A stretch of 64,000 nt of DNA from Rhyacichthys aspro (Eukaryota; Chordata; Actinopteri; Gobiiformes; Rhyacichthyidae). Below, piece by piece: positions 16,001-28,489 of this stretch. Below the pieces are notes generated by a model. It worked only from the letters and a program-made list of their open reading frames with translations, was not told the origin of the DNA and searched no databases. How positions within the stretch are numbered: the stretch's first letter is position 1; each line of letters starts with the position of its first letter. The stretch is from NCBI GenBank assembly GCA_036850595.1, contig CM072148.1, positions 22,562,731 through 22,626,730 of the forward strand, read 5' to 3'. Position numbers and translations under genes: made by a program.

Positions 16001-19000
16001 ATGTTCAATGACTTACCCAGACTTGAGGTTTGCTATTGTGGTTCGTCCAAAACTGTAAGCATTGTTTTCTGAAAACAGAAGATTTTACAGAAGAAAAGTC
16101 ATTAAACCATCTGTTGTTTCCTTTTACCACACTCTGTTCTAGACACAGACAATTCTTTTTGGAAAAACACTGCACTAAAGGCTCATTTTCCACCAAACTG
16201 TACAGTTTAGCTGAGTATGGTTTTAAAAATGGGTGTAGTTATTAAAGATAACACCATCAGCTGTCATTAAAACAAACCTGAATAAAAACGATGGTTAAGA
16301 ATAGGGCATTTGGACGTAGTTTTATACAAATGTCGTTTTCACACGCGTTTTATTTAATGTTGCTGACCTGGATAAAAGAGAATCTCCAGAGACATGTCAA
16401 CTAAAACCTATTCTTATCTTACTCAAATCTGTTTAAAATAGGGCAATTAATTGAATTTTCAATTTCAATTTTGGCTCCCAACAATCACAAAACTTAAGTA
16501 ATCAAGAAAATATTATTTCTTACTTATTTCTTACTATTATTATTACTTTTATACTATTATGTACTTGTTTTCCATGAGATTGTGGAAGTGCACTACACTG
16601 TTGATCTTATTTATTTATCTGAATTATTATTTCTGTTTATTTTTTAAGCTATTTATTTATACCTTTAAATATATTTATTTTAAGGAAAATACACTCTTTT
16701 GTTCAATAAATCCAACATATTTCCAAAGTCAATAAGTAATCGTGTAAAATAATCATGATTTTAATAATGACTAAAGTAATTGTGATGTTTTCTAGTTTAA
16801 ACTTGGACTAAAAAAAATCATTTTGGGCTCAAATGTGTTCAACTCTAACAAAAACCTGTGGCTGCCTCAGCTCTCCACTCTTCTAAAGTCTGTTTGCAAT
16901 GGTTTTTAGTTTCAATGCAAGATGCCAACTACAAAGCATTAGATACAGGTATATTTCTCCTTTTTTCTTTTGGTCACATGAACAAGACAAGCTGTTTTGT
17001 TTGAGACAATGCTATAGTTTTGTGTTTTCAACTGATTTGAACTTATTTGAAAATGACAGTTCTCTGTCGTCCAATCAACAGACTGCAGGGTTTAGCTCCG
17101 CATTTTAGGACTGTTTTGATCACAAAGAATGGCTGCTAAAAGTGGGATACTACAGTACCACTAGTTTTGGACTTTTCCCCCACTTTTTGACAATGGAAAT
17201 ACTACTAAAATCATACTGAACTGTACAGTAGCACTTGGTGGAAGCAGAGGATTAGAACACAACACATATACTTTGCTATAGTCCTACAGTTTCCTCTGGG
17301 TTTTCTAGAGGATCCTCACAGCTCCACTCTGCTTCTATTGTTCTCTGTTGTAAACTTGTGTTACCTTCTTTAGACGGAGGACCTGGAGATCCCAGGTTTA
17401 GAAAAGCCTCTGCTGTGAGAATTCGGACTAAACCCGTCCAAACACAAACCAGACGTTCTCACATTAACATTCAGCTAACAAAGCAGAAAAAAGTACAAAA
17501 GTGTACGTGGCCTTCTCAAAACTAATCCAACTACGGCTGAGCTATGAGTGTATTTGTCGTCTATCAGTGTTCAGGTAAAAAAAAATCATTAAAATAGGAA
17601 GTCATAAAAACAAAAAAACAAAATACAGAATACATCTTCTTTTGTGACTGTGACTGAGGGATTTGGGACAAAAAGGCAAGTCAGTTAAAAATGTTAAATC
17701 TAAAACCATGTAATGCTACTCCTGGTTCAGACCAACATTTAGTGGTTTGGTCTTGGGTTTAGTAATAGTTTTACCTGTGGTTTTGTACTTGTTTTGTCTT
17801 AAATTTAGTTCAGGGTTCAAGTCTGTTTTCCTGGTTTAGATCCTGTTTAGTTCTGGTTTAGTCTCAGTAATTTAGTCCAAAATGTAGTCCTACATTTTTG
17901 TCCTGTTTTAGTCCTGGTTTAGACCAAGTTTAATTCAGATTTTGTTTGGCCCTTTGAAGTATTGGTTAGTATAAAATGTAATCCTGGTTTCATCCAATCG
18001 TTAGTGTTGGTTTGTTGCTGCTGAATCTTGTCCTGGTTTAGGCCTAATTTAAGTCCTGGTTAATATAAAGTGCAGTCTTTAAATGAGTCCTGACTAGGGT
18101 TAGTACTCATCAGTGCATCAGCGCAGTGTCCTCACCGAGCAGGTCTCCGGAGAAGTTGACTGGGAGCACGATTCCCACTGAGAGGACCCCGACCACCACC
18201 AGCAAACCAATGATGTGCCGCTGGAACGACAGGTAGTGCACCGCATCCTCACCGCACTTCTCACGGATCTCCTCATCTCTGGGAGATAAAGAAGCACATA
18301 TTGTTTTAGAGAGTTTAAAGGTTTAACAAAATGACTCAGGATGGTAGCAATATTAAACCATGACTACTGCACTAAACAAATGCTACTGTTAGGTTACTAT
18401 CTCCACCAGCTGCAAAGTATTAGCTGTTCCTTCAGGTAGACTCACTTTATTCTGAAGATGGCTGTCAACCACGAACAGAAACCCTGCAAAAAAACACACA
18501 CATAATTCAAAGAGACATTTAAAAGGAACTCTAAGCCACTTTTTACCTCCAAAAATGACTAAAGTTAACACTTGGACTATTGTACCTCGCTTCCTGTGTG
18601 TGTTTTTACTTGTCTAATAAAGTTTGTTGTTGTTGTCTCGGAATCTTTAATTTATACTCCACAAAGTCTTTTGTTGTTGTTTCATGTAAACTGCTCAGAG
18701 GCTAAACTGATTATAAACACCAGAGCTACTTTTAAACTGCCTGTACTGGTTATGTTTTGAGAAGCAGTCGCAGTAGAGTGTGGTATTACACACTGCCGCT
18801 CAGAAGAGAGAGCAGGGAGTCCCAAACTGCAAGTCCAAGTCAAGTCTCCAGTCTTTTCAGTATGAGTTTCAGGTCTTTCTGGGACTTAAGTGCAACTAGA
18901 GCCAAGGTCGCTGACTCAAGGTCCCAATCTCTACTGCTGTATGAGATGCCACAGTAGGCAGGGGTCACTTTACAACATTAACACATATCACGTACTAATG

Positions 19001-22000
19001 TCAGCTCCGGAGACACACGTCAGAGAGTGATCCTCTGAGGTGAGTTCAGGTCGAGGATATGTGCCACTAAACCTAGATCGCTTCACGTCTGATGACAGAG
19101 CAACAGGGGACATGAGATGAGAACACCATCCACCGGAAAAAGATAACATCGGAAGCTGGTGTGGCCAGGAGCAGCTCAGAGTTAAAGGGATTAGACTGGG
19201 ATTAGACCCAGTCCGAGACTCGGAGTAGGACTTTCACAGTGGAGTTAAAAAACCTGAGTCAGCAACGAGACGAGGCCAGAGGAAAGTCAGAGTATGAGTC
19301 AGCAAAAAAACAGAGATACCGCATATACAGAGCAGGTTTAGAACTGAGCTAGTCCTGAGTTAGTCCTAGGTATAGTGCTAGTTTAAACCTGGTTTTGCCC
19401 AGTATTAGTGCTTGGTTTAGTCCTTGGTTTAGATGAAGTTTAGATCTAGATTAGACATGCTCAGGGCTATAATCTTTGGCTGGTTTGTACCTGGGACACT
19501 GTCATCAGTACAAGTCATTTTCTGCCCCAGCTTTATAATTCAGGTGCTCTAAATGCCAGACATGCTTGGCAGATCTTGGACAATAATTTGTCTATTTCTA
19601 ACCCTGTTCAATTGTTTTTTTATGATCAACTGAGAAGTTGTAGCAAACATGAGGACACTCTCTATCAGTGAAGATGGCAGAGAGGATTTAGATGTATTCA
19701 AAAATAAATATAGCATGCTCTTGGTGAATTTGATGAGAAAAATTTTCATCAAAATCACAAGCATGAGGCAGACTTGGTTTAAAATCCATCTTTGTCCTCT
19801 TTCAAAGCTCCAAACAGAACTATCCCTAGAGCTGCAGCACTCTACGTCTACGTTTACTCATTCTTTTAGGTCTCTAGTTTAAGCTGTGTTTAATTTAGGA
19901 TCAACTGCTACTAACAACAGTCAGTTCCATGTGAAACTTGACCTTGTAAACCAGAAGAGGGAGACACACACCTGCAGTTAATGTAATGCCAGTGAACAGT
20001 GCAAAGATGTTTATTCAGTTTCACTCATGCTTTGATGGCTTCCTTCAACTTCCCTCACTTCAGTGTGAGTTTCTGTTCTCCTTTCTCTCTACATCACTGT
20101 TTGGAAATATTTAAATATTTAACTGTAAATGAAGACAATATAATATAAAACAACTTAGAAATCAACATGGCTCTGATATCTCTGTCTGCTTTAATAATAC
20201 CCAGGACTTGTATTTGTACTCAGTATCGTACAGGTCACGGATGTAGTTTTGAAAGTAATGGTATCAGGATATCCATAATTTATATGCATCATGTAAAATT
20301 TAAGTGTCATTGGTCAAACAGTCTCACATGTTACTTTTAGCTGAGTAACAACTGGGTCTACTGTCAGTACAGCTCCAGCTCTCACCATCACTGACTGTTT
20401 ATTGTGATTAAGGCATGAAAAACAGCTCAGAACACACTTTAAATGCTATATAAAAATTGTGTTTAACCAAAACAGCAAAAGGCCATGAGTCACAGGTATC
20501 TGCTTTGTAGAGTTTCTGTGAATTTACAGTTTCTTTTTCAATCTGAGGCGTAAAGTGAGTTAGTTCTCTAAAAGTAACAGTGATAAAAGCTTAAATCTTG
20601 ACATATACAGCGCTCTTTGGTGTCACACTGTGTTGGCAGGAGCTGTGCAAATAAAACAAGTGTTTTTTAACAATCCTACAGCACCTGGGCCAGATGAAAA
20701 ATAGGTCCAACAACTATCTTCTGTTTTCATTTCCAGTAGTTATATATAAAAAGTCAAATCACAAACACCTCCTATAAATAGAACAAAGACATGTTGAAAT
20801 GCTTACGTTGTCTCGTTGCTCAAAGTCCACAGAGCTGGAGACTGAAGTGAGGCGTTCGTACCGGTCCGGAGTCTCTGAATGCATCGCAGATGCAACACTG
20901 AGGAAGAGAACAGCCAACAACAGTTTTTAAATCTGACTTTAATTTGATTTAGTTTAGTCCTGGGTTTAGATTAAGTTAGTCACTGGTTTATTCCTGGTTT
21001 AGTCTCAGCAAAGTCCTGGTTTAGTCCTGGTTTAGTCTTGATTTAGTCCTGGATTAAGGCCTTGTTTAATCCTGTTTTATTCCTACCTTCGTCTTGGTTT
21101 AGTCCTAATTTATTTCTGGGTACAGTCCAGTTTTTGTCCTGATTTAGATTGTTCAAATCTGGTTTGTTGTGGTTTTTCTCGTGTGTTAGTCCTGGCTTCA
21201 TCTAGACTAGGTTTTGTCTCCATTTATTCTTCACACATTTTTCACAGCTTTTATCTTGGTTTAGTCTTGAATATAGTCCTACTTTACTTGTTTTGGTGTG
21301 GTTTGTCTTGTTCAATTCCGGTCTTTAATTTCCAACTTTAGTTTTAGACCTAAATTTAGTCCTGGTTTAGACCTGGTTTACATCTAGTTTATTCTTGGTT
21401 TAGTCTTGGTTTAGTCCTGGTTTAGTCCTGGTTTAGTCCTGTTTTGTCAGAGGTAACTAAAACTAAATACAGTTATCCTCCAACAGACATTACTGATTCT
21501 GTTTGCTTCTGGGCAGATTTAAGACATCAAAACCCCACAAAGGCTCATGGGTAATGCAGTCCTCAGACTCAGAAACGTTTCACTATAGACTCAAAGCTAA
21601 AATCTAGAAGGAAACATTGAGTAAACACACACAGCTGTTTCCAGAGGCTTGCGGGTTAGCTAAAGCGCTAACACGTCACTGGGTCAAAAACACAGCAACA
21701 ACTCCAACCTTTTTACCTTTTTACCGGTTCATAGTTTTCTCTTTCTCTTCTTCGGCTGAATTTACATAAAAAAATCAAAAAGCAATGTAGCAAGTAAAAG
21801 TTAGCATTGTGGCTATTAGCATTACACACAGACTTCATGTATGGAGAGTAATTGGTGCCACATTTAGCATTAGATATGGAACATGGGTATTATGTATAAT
21901 TTGGATTTTCTTTTTTCTTTTTTTGCCATCTTTGGGGGCATACTGGCCACTGCACTAGCCCCACCAGCTGACAAACCTTAGAGATTTTAATCTTTCTCGT

Positions 22001-25000
22001 GAACTTACAAAAATAAATGCATTTTTTTTCATTTTGCTGGATATACTACTTTACAAAGAGCGTACAAATAATTTATTTAAAAAATTTACAAACCAATTGT
22101 GCAAAAAAGAACCATTTAGTCTACAGATTAAAAAGTGTTAAAAATTTGGAATATTGTAGGTGTCTGCTATTCCTAGTCAATTAAAATTTCTGACTCACAT
22201 CAACTAATCAATCACTGACATATATTGTTCACAGATGCCAGTAATCAAAAAGTGTCTCACACCCCACAAAAGCCTGACAACATAATCTGTAAAAACCTTC
22301 AAACAAAACAATCAATTTTGTAGGTGCTTTATGTGGCACAAAGTACCCTCCATGTTTCACACACATCAAACTGGGAAAGGAGAAGAAGAAAGAGTTAGTG
22401 AGACTTCAGTTCAATGAAGCAAAAAACAAACAGGAGCTGTTCAAATCCACACATTTTTTTTTAGAAAAACCCAAAACTGGAGAAGCAGAACATACTATTC
22501 CTTCTCATCCCGATCGTTGCTACACATCTGTAATCTTCAAAACACAACCACAGAAGAAGAGACACAAACAGCTATGGATTCATATATAAATTTCAATTAA
22601 ACATTACAAAAGACCAGATGAAGAGACTAGAAAATGTCTAAATTTGGGCCCATATTGTCAGACAGTTACAATAGAAATACATAGACAATTAGACCAGTTG
22701 TTTTCTATTTAATTTAATCTAACAAGACTGTGGCTGACCATAGTGAAATATGCTCCTACAATATATTTAAATCAACTGAAATGCATTTTAAAGCAATAAA
22801 TTAAGAGTGGGTTTTGGCTTTAATCAGACAGTGAATGGGCGGAAGTGCTCTAAGTATCAGCACATCAAGAAGTAAACAGTGGGAAAAGTGCCTGATTTTA
22901 ACTCAGTGTTATTTATGTCTATGGTTTGTACCTGACTGGTGCCAACATGTAACAGAAATGCTTTTCATATTCAAGGGTATTGTAGTACAGGCATTACCGA
23001 AAGTGACAAATTCTGCATAATGGTAACTGTCCGACAACATGTATGTGCTGTCAAGGAATGGGTAAAGAACATTAGTGAGTGGCTCCATTATTTACTTGCT
23101 ATTTTTATACAAGCATTTCTGCAAAATCAGAAATGCTAAAAGCTACTAGTCGCTGCAGATAACACCACATGGAGGAGCCAGACTTATACACAGTTTGTTT
23201 TAGGACATGTGCTTCTCCATCAAAGGCTTATCTAGTGAGTTTAAATGTGTGCTCATACAAGTCATATGATAATCTTTATTTTAACTCACACTTCCAGTGG
23301 TCCCACTAACATTTGGGACCAAAGTGGCACATTGGTCTAGACAGGAATTTTTTTGGAACATACAACCAACAAGCACCACTGACATCTGGACTTCAATCAT
23401 TATCTACTGAAATATAAAAAAGAAGACTAAAGACAATTGCATCTATAAATTTTTCTGTTCCTCCATATTCTTTCTCATATTGTTTTTGTTCTTATAAGTT
23501 ATCACTAAACAATTATTATGCTTTACAGCACATATTGAGTATCTGTAGTGTTCATTTCAGGGCCTCAGTTGTTTTAAAATCTTGCATACAGCTTTTCAAA
23601 ACTACGAAATTGCAGTTAAAACAGTCCTTATATTACGTGATATGTGAGGCCTTTTCTAAGTAGCAGGATAAAATATTATTATGACAGTAATCAATAATAA
23701 TAATATACAATAATATTTTAATGAATGATAAATAAGTACATGTCAGTTTACTGCTTTCAAATACCATCGTCCCTCCATTGCAGTGCCCTTTGGAATAATG
23801 AAATAGCCTGCACTGTTTTACATTCAAAATATATTTGTTAGCAAAAATTAAATATGTAATATATACTGATACCTGTCTGCATCTGTGACCAGCGCCAGTC
23901 GACCATAATCCCAGGCCACTTTACGGAGAATAGAGAAGACAAAGAGGAGCACCTACAGAAAGGCAAAAGAGAAAGTTAGAGTCAGTTTATGACCAAACAT
24001 ACAGACAAAACCTGGAATGAAAACAGCAATTAGAGCAATAAACATAAAGACAGCACTTATAAGGGAACATGACAGGGATTATGTGCATCTCCAAACATAA
24101 AGATAAAGTACTTAATGGCAGTAATTAGTAGGAATTGGACAGAAAAAATGAAGGTCTTTCTGGGGTTTTTGGGGGGTTTTTTGGCTTAAAAATCAGGACT
24201 AATCCAACATAAAACTGAGACTTAATTTGGGCAAAAACTAAACAATCAGGGCTAAAAGAGGAAGACACCAGTACTGAATTCAGGACTAAACCAGGCTTTA
24301 AGTTTGGATTAGACCAGGACTGAAACGGCACTAACTAACTAGGAGATGCTGGAGATAGAACCACAGACTAAAACCTGGACTGAACCATGACCAAACCAAA
24401 TACTAAACCAGGACCAGCCGACCACATAATCAAAACAAAATTAGGGAAAAAAAAACAAAACAAAAGGACCAGGACTGATTAAAGTACTAAATGAGAACTG
24501 AAATAAGAGTGAACAAGGAGCCAAGAAGGAATAAACCTAAGTTATACCAAGAAGTAAACCATGGACTGAACACAAGGCTGAACCAGGTCAAAATTAGGTC
24601 TAAAACAAGCCTATGCCAGGACTAAACCAAATCTGAATACGATTCTAATCCCCAGTCGATCCTGAGCATGGATGTATCCTATCATTAAACCGGAGACTCA
24701 CACAGCCTCGGTCACTCACTCGACTCCCCCGTGTCTGTGCCTTTCTGTGACATAAGCTAAATATCTAGCCAGGTAGCTACCCTCAAAAATACAGAAAGGA
24801 GTGGAAATCAAATCCTCAATCTAAAAGATGTTTGAAATTGTTTATGGGAGACGATAAATGGGCAGACTGCCTGTGTTGTAAGGGTGATTTCTATGTGACA
24901 AAAAAAAAATTAAAAAAAACATGGAAACTCAAAATCATACTCAAAAGTCTTATAACAGTTCCACCCAAAAGAAGCTGCTATTTATGGTTTATTTATTATT

Positions 25001-26380
25001 TATTTTCCTGTTTTTTACAATTTATACTAGTTGGTTGGGAGTGAAAAGATAATCTATCATTATGATAGCCCTTTTTGTGATGAGAAAACGCTGTGTTGCT
25101 TATTTAAACTAAAAGTTCAATCAACGTAAAATTATTGTTAATAAAAAAACATTTTCATTTCTACTTAATAGCACACAAGGCACTCTTGATTGCTGCTCCT
25201 CCTTCCATAACTTTATGATTCTTAACACTTTTAGGCATCACTTTTGTTTTATTCATTAATTTATGAAAATCAGCCAAAAATCGGCTGTACTTATAGGCCT
25301 CAGCTGATGAGGTTCTGAAGTTATCGGCATCGGCTTTTAGAAAACCTATATTCGTTGACCTCTATTTATTATTAGTATAATTCTGGTCTAACCCCAGCCT
25401 ACCCCAGTCTCACACCAGTCTAACCCCAGTCTAATCTCGGTATAATCCCAATCTAACCCCAGTCAAACCTTAGTCTAATCTCGGTCTAACCTCATCCTGT
25501 TATGACTCACCAGAAAGCCCATGAAGTTCAGGGCGAGGACAGTCTAACCCAGTGGTGGGCAAACTAAGGCCCGTTGAGCTGTGTAAAGCGGCCCGCCAAG
25601 CATAGATTTGCCTTGAACTTTTGCTAAAGCTACCATCATATATATCTACAAACACACAGAAAATATCCTTTCACACTTCAAGTTTTGGAGTGGACAGAGA
25701 TATTTGTAACTGAAGTCCAGGCAGTAGCCTTATGTATTATTTGCCAAGAAACTGTTCCAGTTTTCAAAGAACATAATATCAGCCACCACTTTTCCACTAA
25801 ACATTATACTAACTAACTTTACAGGTTTTCTCGTGTAATTTATATTAATTTTTAGTTTACTGGTCCGGCCCGTCTTCGGTTTTTAAAACCCAGTGTGGCC
25901 CTCAAGCCAAAAAGTTTGCCCACCCCTGGTCTAACCCCAGTCTAACTACACTCTAATCCCGGACTAACTCCGGTCTAAACCTGTCTAAACCCAGTCTGAC
26001 CCCGGTCTGACCCCATCCGATTATGACTCACCAGAAAGGACATGAAGTCCAGGGCAAGGACAATCTAACTCCAGTCTAACTCCAGTCTAACTCCGGTCTA
26101 ACTCCAGTATAACTCCGGTCTAACTCCGGTCTAACTCCAGTCTAAACCTGGTCTAACCCCGCTCTGACATTGTCCAGTAATTACTCACCAGAAAGCACAT
26201 GAAGTCCAGGGCGAGGACGGTGGGGACTCCTCCGAAGGGCAGCCCCTGAAGCACGGTGCTGCGGATCCGAGCCGAGTAACAATAGGCTTTGGACTCGCTC
26301 TGGGACGAACAGTTGTCCGGACCCGAGCAGGACTGACCAGAACCTACCATCGCCATGACGACCGTCAGCACCAAAAGCAT
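7017..26380 (-). CDS. tmem63b: TMEM63B, OSCA/TMEM63 mechanosensitive cation channel
   Basis: Osmo- and stretch-gated cation channel of the OSCA/TMEM63 family in plasma and internal membranes. Coding exons, 5' to 3' on the minus strand: 26380-26189, 23952-23873, 20897-20807, 18483-18446, 18278-18136, 16068-16017, 15904-15796, 15361-15291, 14245-14041, 13599-13466, 13071-12934, 12241-12088, 12004-11898, 11815-11729, 10972-10907, 10817-10655, 9747-9642, 9382-9215, 8144-8029, 7624-7541, 7214-7017. All phases join to 2502 nt, 833 aa (human 832). Landmarks: KAYCYSARIRSTVLQGLPFG near the N-terminus; first membrane helix ALDFMCFLVLLFVFSIL at about residue 55; cytosolic PHM7-like domain from VKRTLFINGIS (236); pore region from about 450 to 735 with DNGAFFVNYVIASAF and YYAYLPSKLDKKIHSG; C-tail SYIAQVLQD to EDSLIANEVRQ, diagnostic of the B paralogue rather than A or C. 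The donor at 14040 (GTCAGG) is weak. The ~13-residue segment after DAD in human TMEM63B is absent from this model. Whether this is tmem63ba or bb was not decided. Confidence 0.96.
7340..7535 (+). repeat. Degenerate ~12-bp minisatellite (ggtttagtcctg type)
   Basis: Intron 20 of tmem63b carries repeated ctggtttagtcc/tagtcttggtttag units. The short inverted run near 7440-7475 (aaaccaggactacaccagg) points the other way. It belongs to a family seen at many places in this window. Confidence 0.8.
7680..7930 (+). repeat. Dispersed repeat, second copy near 59170-59310
   Basis: The stretch around accaaactgaagtttag, cttcagc, gttaaacattatgtgattga has a close counterpart in the same orientation at 59200-59290. 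This suggests copies of one interspersed element. The termini and class were not resolved. Confidence 0.45.
10085..10400 (+). mobile_element. LINE (non-LTR retrotransposon) 3' remnant
   Basis: The stretch contains ggaggtagatgattcactgtgaagacccctaacgggaacagc in degenerate form, preceded by gtagttggtgtgacagg. This matches the well-known 3' coding end of a fish non-LTR element (…cgctgtggcgacccctaacgggaacagc…), recalled rather than searched. It lies in a tmem63b intron, antisense to the gene, and is truncated and broken. Confidence 0.6.
11347..11395. repeat. (CA)n and poly(A) low-complexity tract
   Basis: Ten or so CA units, followed by an A-rich run, in tmem63b intron 14. Confidence 0.9.
12420..12870 (-). 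repeat. Degenerate ~21-bp minisatellite, intronic
   Basis: Diverged copies of aactaaaacctgttcaaatc fill the tmem63b intron between the exons at 12934-13071 and 12088-12241. This is the reverse complement of the unit at 5.98-6.95 kb, so on the transcribed strand it reads ggttttagtt. Confidence 0.85.
13610..14040 (-). repeat. Degenerate ~21-bp minisatellite abutting a splice donor
   Basis: About 20 diverged aactaaaacctgttcaaatc-type units fill the entire intron between exons 13466-13599 and 14041-14245. They run directly up to the 5' splice site, which is the weakest donor in the gene (gtcagg). Confidence 0.88.
14319..14565 (+). mobile_element. Internally deleted Tc1-like transposon
   Basis: The element is bounded by TA (14317-14318 and 14566-14567), with terminal inverted repeats cactgcctgagcaaaaaaa / tttttggtcaggcagtg. 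Inside, the 5' part (gttgctgcagttggtcag) is joined to the end of a Tc1-type transposase frame (ETMPQRMRAVIKAKGGPTK at about 14455-14512). Most of the transposase is missing. It sits in a tmem63b intron. Confidence 0.85.
15925..16440 (-). repeat. Scattered ~21-bp minisatellite units
   Basis: Units such as aactaaaacctgttcaaatc appear at 15930-15960, 15985-16010 and 16398-16435, on either side of the short exon at 16017-16068. Confidence 0.65.
17720..18090 (+). repeat. Degenerate ggtttagtcctg minisatellite
   Basis: About 25 diverged units of tggtttagtcc/tcctggtttag fill the intron just 3' (in window coordinates 5') of the exon at 18136-18278. Confidence 0.82.
20940..21450 (+). repeat. Degenerate ggtttagtcctg minisatellite
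   Basis: A dense, partly regular run of tttagtcctggtttagtcc units, most homogeneous at 21365-21445, starts about 40 bp from the acceptor of the exon at 20807-20897. A smaller related patch is at 19330-19450. Confidence 0.85.
24180..24660 (-). repeat. Degenerate aggactaaaccag minisatellite (reverse orientation)
   Basis: Units such as ggactaaaccagg and gactgaaccatg occupy intron sequence upstream of the exon at 23873-23952. They are the reverse complement of the array at 20.9-21.45 kb, so the two arrays flank that 80-nt exon in opposite orientations. Confidence 0.8.
25380..26165. repeat. gtctaacccc/gtctaactcc array with captured exon-end copies
   Basis: A compact array of 11-13-bp units (agtctaacccc, ggtctaactcc) lies immediately 3' of the first tmem63b coding exon. 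It contains two extra copies of the exon end plus splice donor, at about 25500-25540 and 26020-26063. A hAT MITE interrupts it at 25550-25928. Confidence 0.9.
25550..25928. mobile_element. hAT-type MITE, 379 bp
   Basis: Terminal inverted repeats cagtggtgggcaaact (left) and agtttgcccacccctg (right) are imperfect complements. The flanks are identical 8-bp duplications, gtctaacc (25542-25549 and 25929-25936), the size typical of hAT transposition. Because the target duplication is itself one unit of the surrounding array, the array predates the insertion. No transposase frame is present. Confidence 0.88.
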
Positions 26381-26689
26381 TTCATCCACAAACGGCTGCA
26401 GCAGCGCCTCCTATGGTCAGACCTGAACAGAGGGAAAGATGGAGGTTCAGTGGGGTTTAATGAGGTCATAGATGATACTTCATGAGACAAAACAAGGACT
26501 AAACCTGGTAAGAAATAAAGATAAAGTTTATACAAAACCAAATGAAACCAGGACATTTTTTAAAAAAAAATAAAAAAACACTTAATTAAAGAACAGATAA
26601 AACTTTATAGACAGCCGGAAAATCACTAGTTCACAAACAGGTTAAGTGCAGTGAAGTGGTAAAAAGTTAAAAAGTTAACAGTTAAACTG

Positions 26690-28110
26690 ATTGAGAAAAT
26701 ATAAAGACCTAGACCAGGTCTTAACCAAAACTAAACTAAGACTAATTCAGCACTAAAACTGAACTACCTAAATCAAAACCATGTGTAAACCAGGACAAAA
26801 CCAGGTCTAGTAGAACTAAATTTGTTTTTATCTTGTTACTGCAAGATTCCCCAAAAACTCCTCTTAATTCCTAAGCCTTGCTGACTCCTCCTGACTCTGT
26901 TTCCCATGATGCCCCTCTCCTCCACTGCTCTGCTCTGACCCAGTGACTGATGCCGTTGCTATGGAAACCTTACTGCAGTGAGCCTGACCCAGTTTTTATG
27001 TCTCGGCTGACAATGACATCATTCTGACATCACAGCTCCTCAGTTTAGTGCTGGTTTAGTCTTGGTTTATTCCCAGTTTAGACCTGGTTTAGACTTGGTT
27101 TAGGCCTGGTTTAGAACTAAATTGACTTGGTTTTTAATGTTAGACCTGTGACTAGGACTGATCCGGACTAAGACGGACATAGACTAAAGACTGACCTGGA
27201 CAAAGAGTGATCCGGAATAAACACTGACTTGGACTATAACTGATCTGGACTAAGACTGATCTGTAGTGAAGACTGACCTAGACTAGGACTGACCTGGATT
27301 AAGACTGAACTGGACAAGGACTAGAAAAGGTTTTTGTCTACTGTCTGGTCTGTATGAATTGGTAGACCTGGTTCAGTTCTGGTTTAGATCTTGTTTGAGC
27401 CTGGATTTAGTCTTGGATAAGAATAGTTTATTTAAGTGTGGTCAAAAGTGTCTCCCAGATATGGCAGGTCATATCGTTATTGCAATATTCAACATAATTA
27501 TTGCATGTTTTTCTAATCATGCAGGCCTAGATTAAATCATGTTTTATCTTAGTTTGACCAAAGAGCTTTCGGCTGATGATGATTAAGCCATATTCTAAGG
27601 CTTTTATTATGACACTCTTATACCTTTGTAACAGTTTCTATTTGTAGTAGTCTCTAGTTTAGTTTAGTCTTAGGTTTAGTTCTAGGTCTAGGCCTGGTTT
27701 ACAGCTGGTTTATACTTGGGTTTGGTCCTGAATTAGTCCCGGATCTGGTCATGGATATAGTCTTTGTTCTGTGCTTGTTTTGGTCACAATTTAGTCTTCA
27801 TGTAATTCTGATTATAGATGTAGTTTAGTTAGAGTATAGACTGCAGTCAGTCCTTGTTAAGTACAGCTTCAGACCTGAGTCCCGTCTTCTGTGACATAGT
27901 TTATTCCTATTTTATTCCCATTTTAGTCCTATTTTAGTCCTGGTTTAGACCTGGTTAAATCCTGGTTTACTTGTAGTCTATTCTGGAGATTTGACCTTCT
28001 TTATGGTTTGAGGTCTAAGGACTAAACCAGAGCTAAACCTGGGCTCAGCCAGGTCTAAACCAGGTCTAAATCAGGTCTAAACCAGGTCTAAACCAGGACT
28101 GCCCATCAAT
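26690..28110. repeat. Patches of ggtttagacctgg / gactgacctggact minisatellite
   Basis: Intron 1 of tmem63b holds several patches: 26700-26815 (ctaaaccagg orientation), 27040-27120 (ggtttagacctgg), 27150-27310 (gactgacctggactaag), 27650-27790 and 27900-28110. Within the last patch the orientation switches from ggtttagacctgg to aggtctaaaccagg at about 28020, giving an inverted pair. Confidence 0.8.
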
Positions 28111-28489
28111 GTATTTGATAACTGCAGATTTTTGTGAATGGAAAAGCACTGATTTGTGGTTGCCATGGAGACGCAGCAGCATGACTCATCCAGGGCCTGC
28201 TCAGACTCAAACCCTTAGAAGGTTTTTAATGTAGGCCTCTATGTGTTATTTCATAACACTAAATGTCCCACATTCTGTGTAGAGCAGGTCTGGGACATGG
28301 AGCCTCTCTAGCGCCACCTGGCTGTAGTACACCACATGAGCCCTGCCCCCTGTTTAATGAAGGTCAGTATATATATTTATAATTGACTGTTTCACAGTTT
28401 CACAATGAAAGAAATGTTTTGTGTTTGTACCTTTATCTTAATTTATATGCGTAAGATATATGTACAAACACAAAAGAACTTTTTCCTGA

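Noticed and set aside
26153..26389. Upstream start at 26389 for tmem63b
   Set aside because: That codon is GTG. The first ATG in frame is at 26380 and gives a hydrophobic N-terminus like that of the family.
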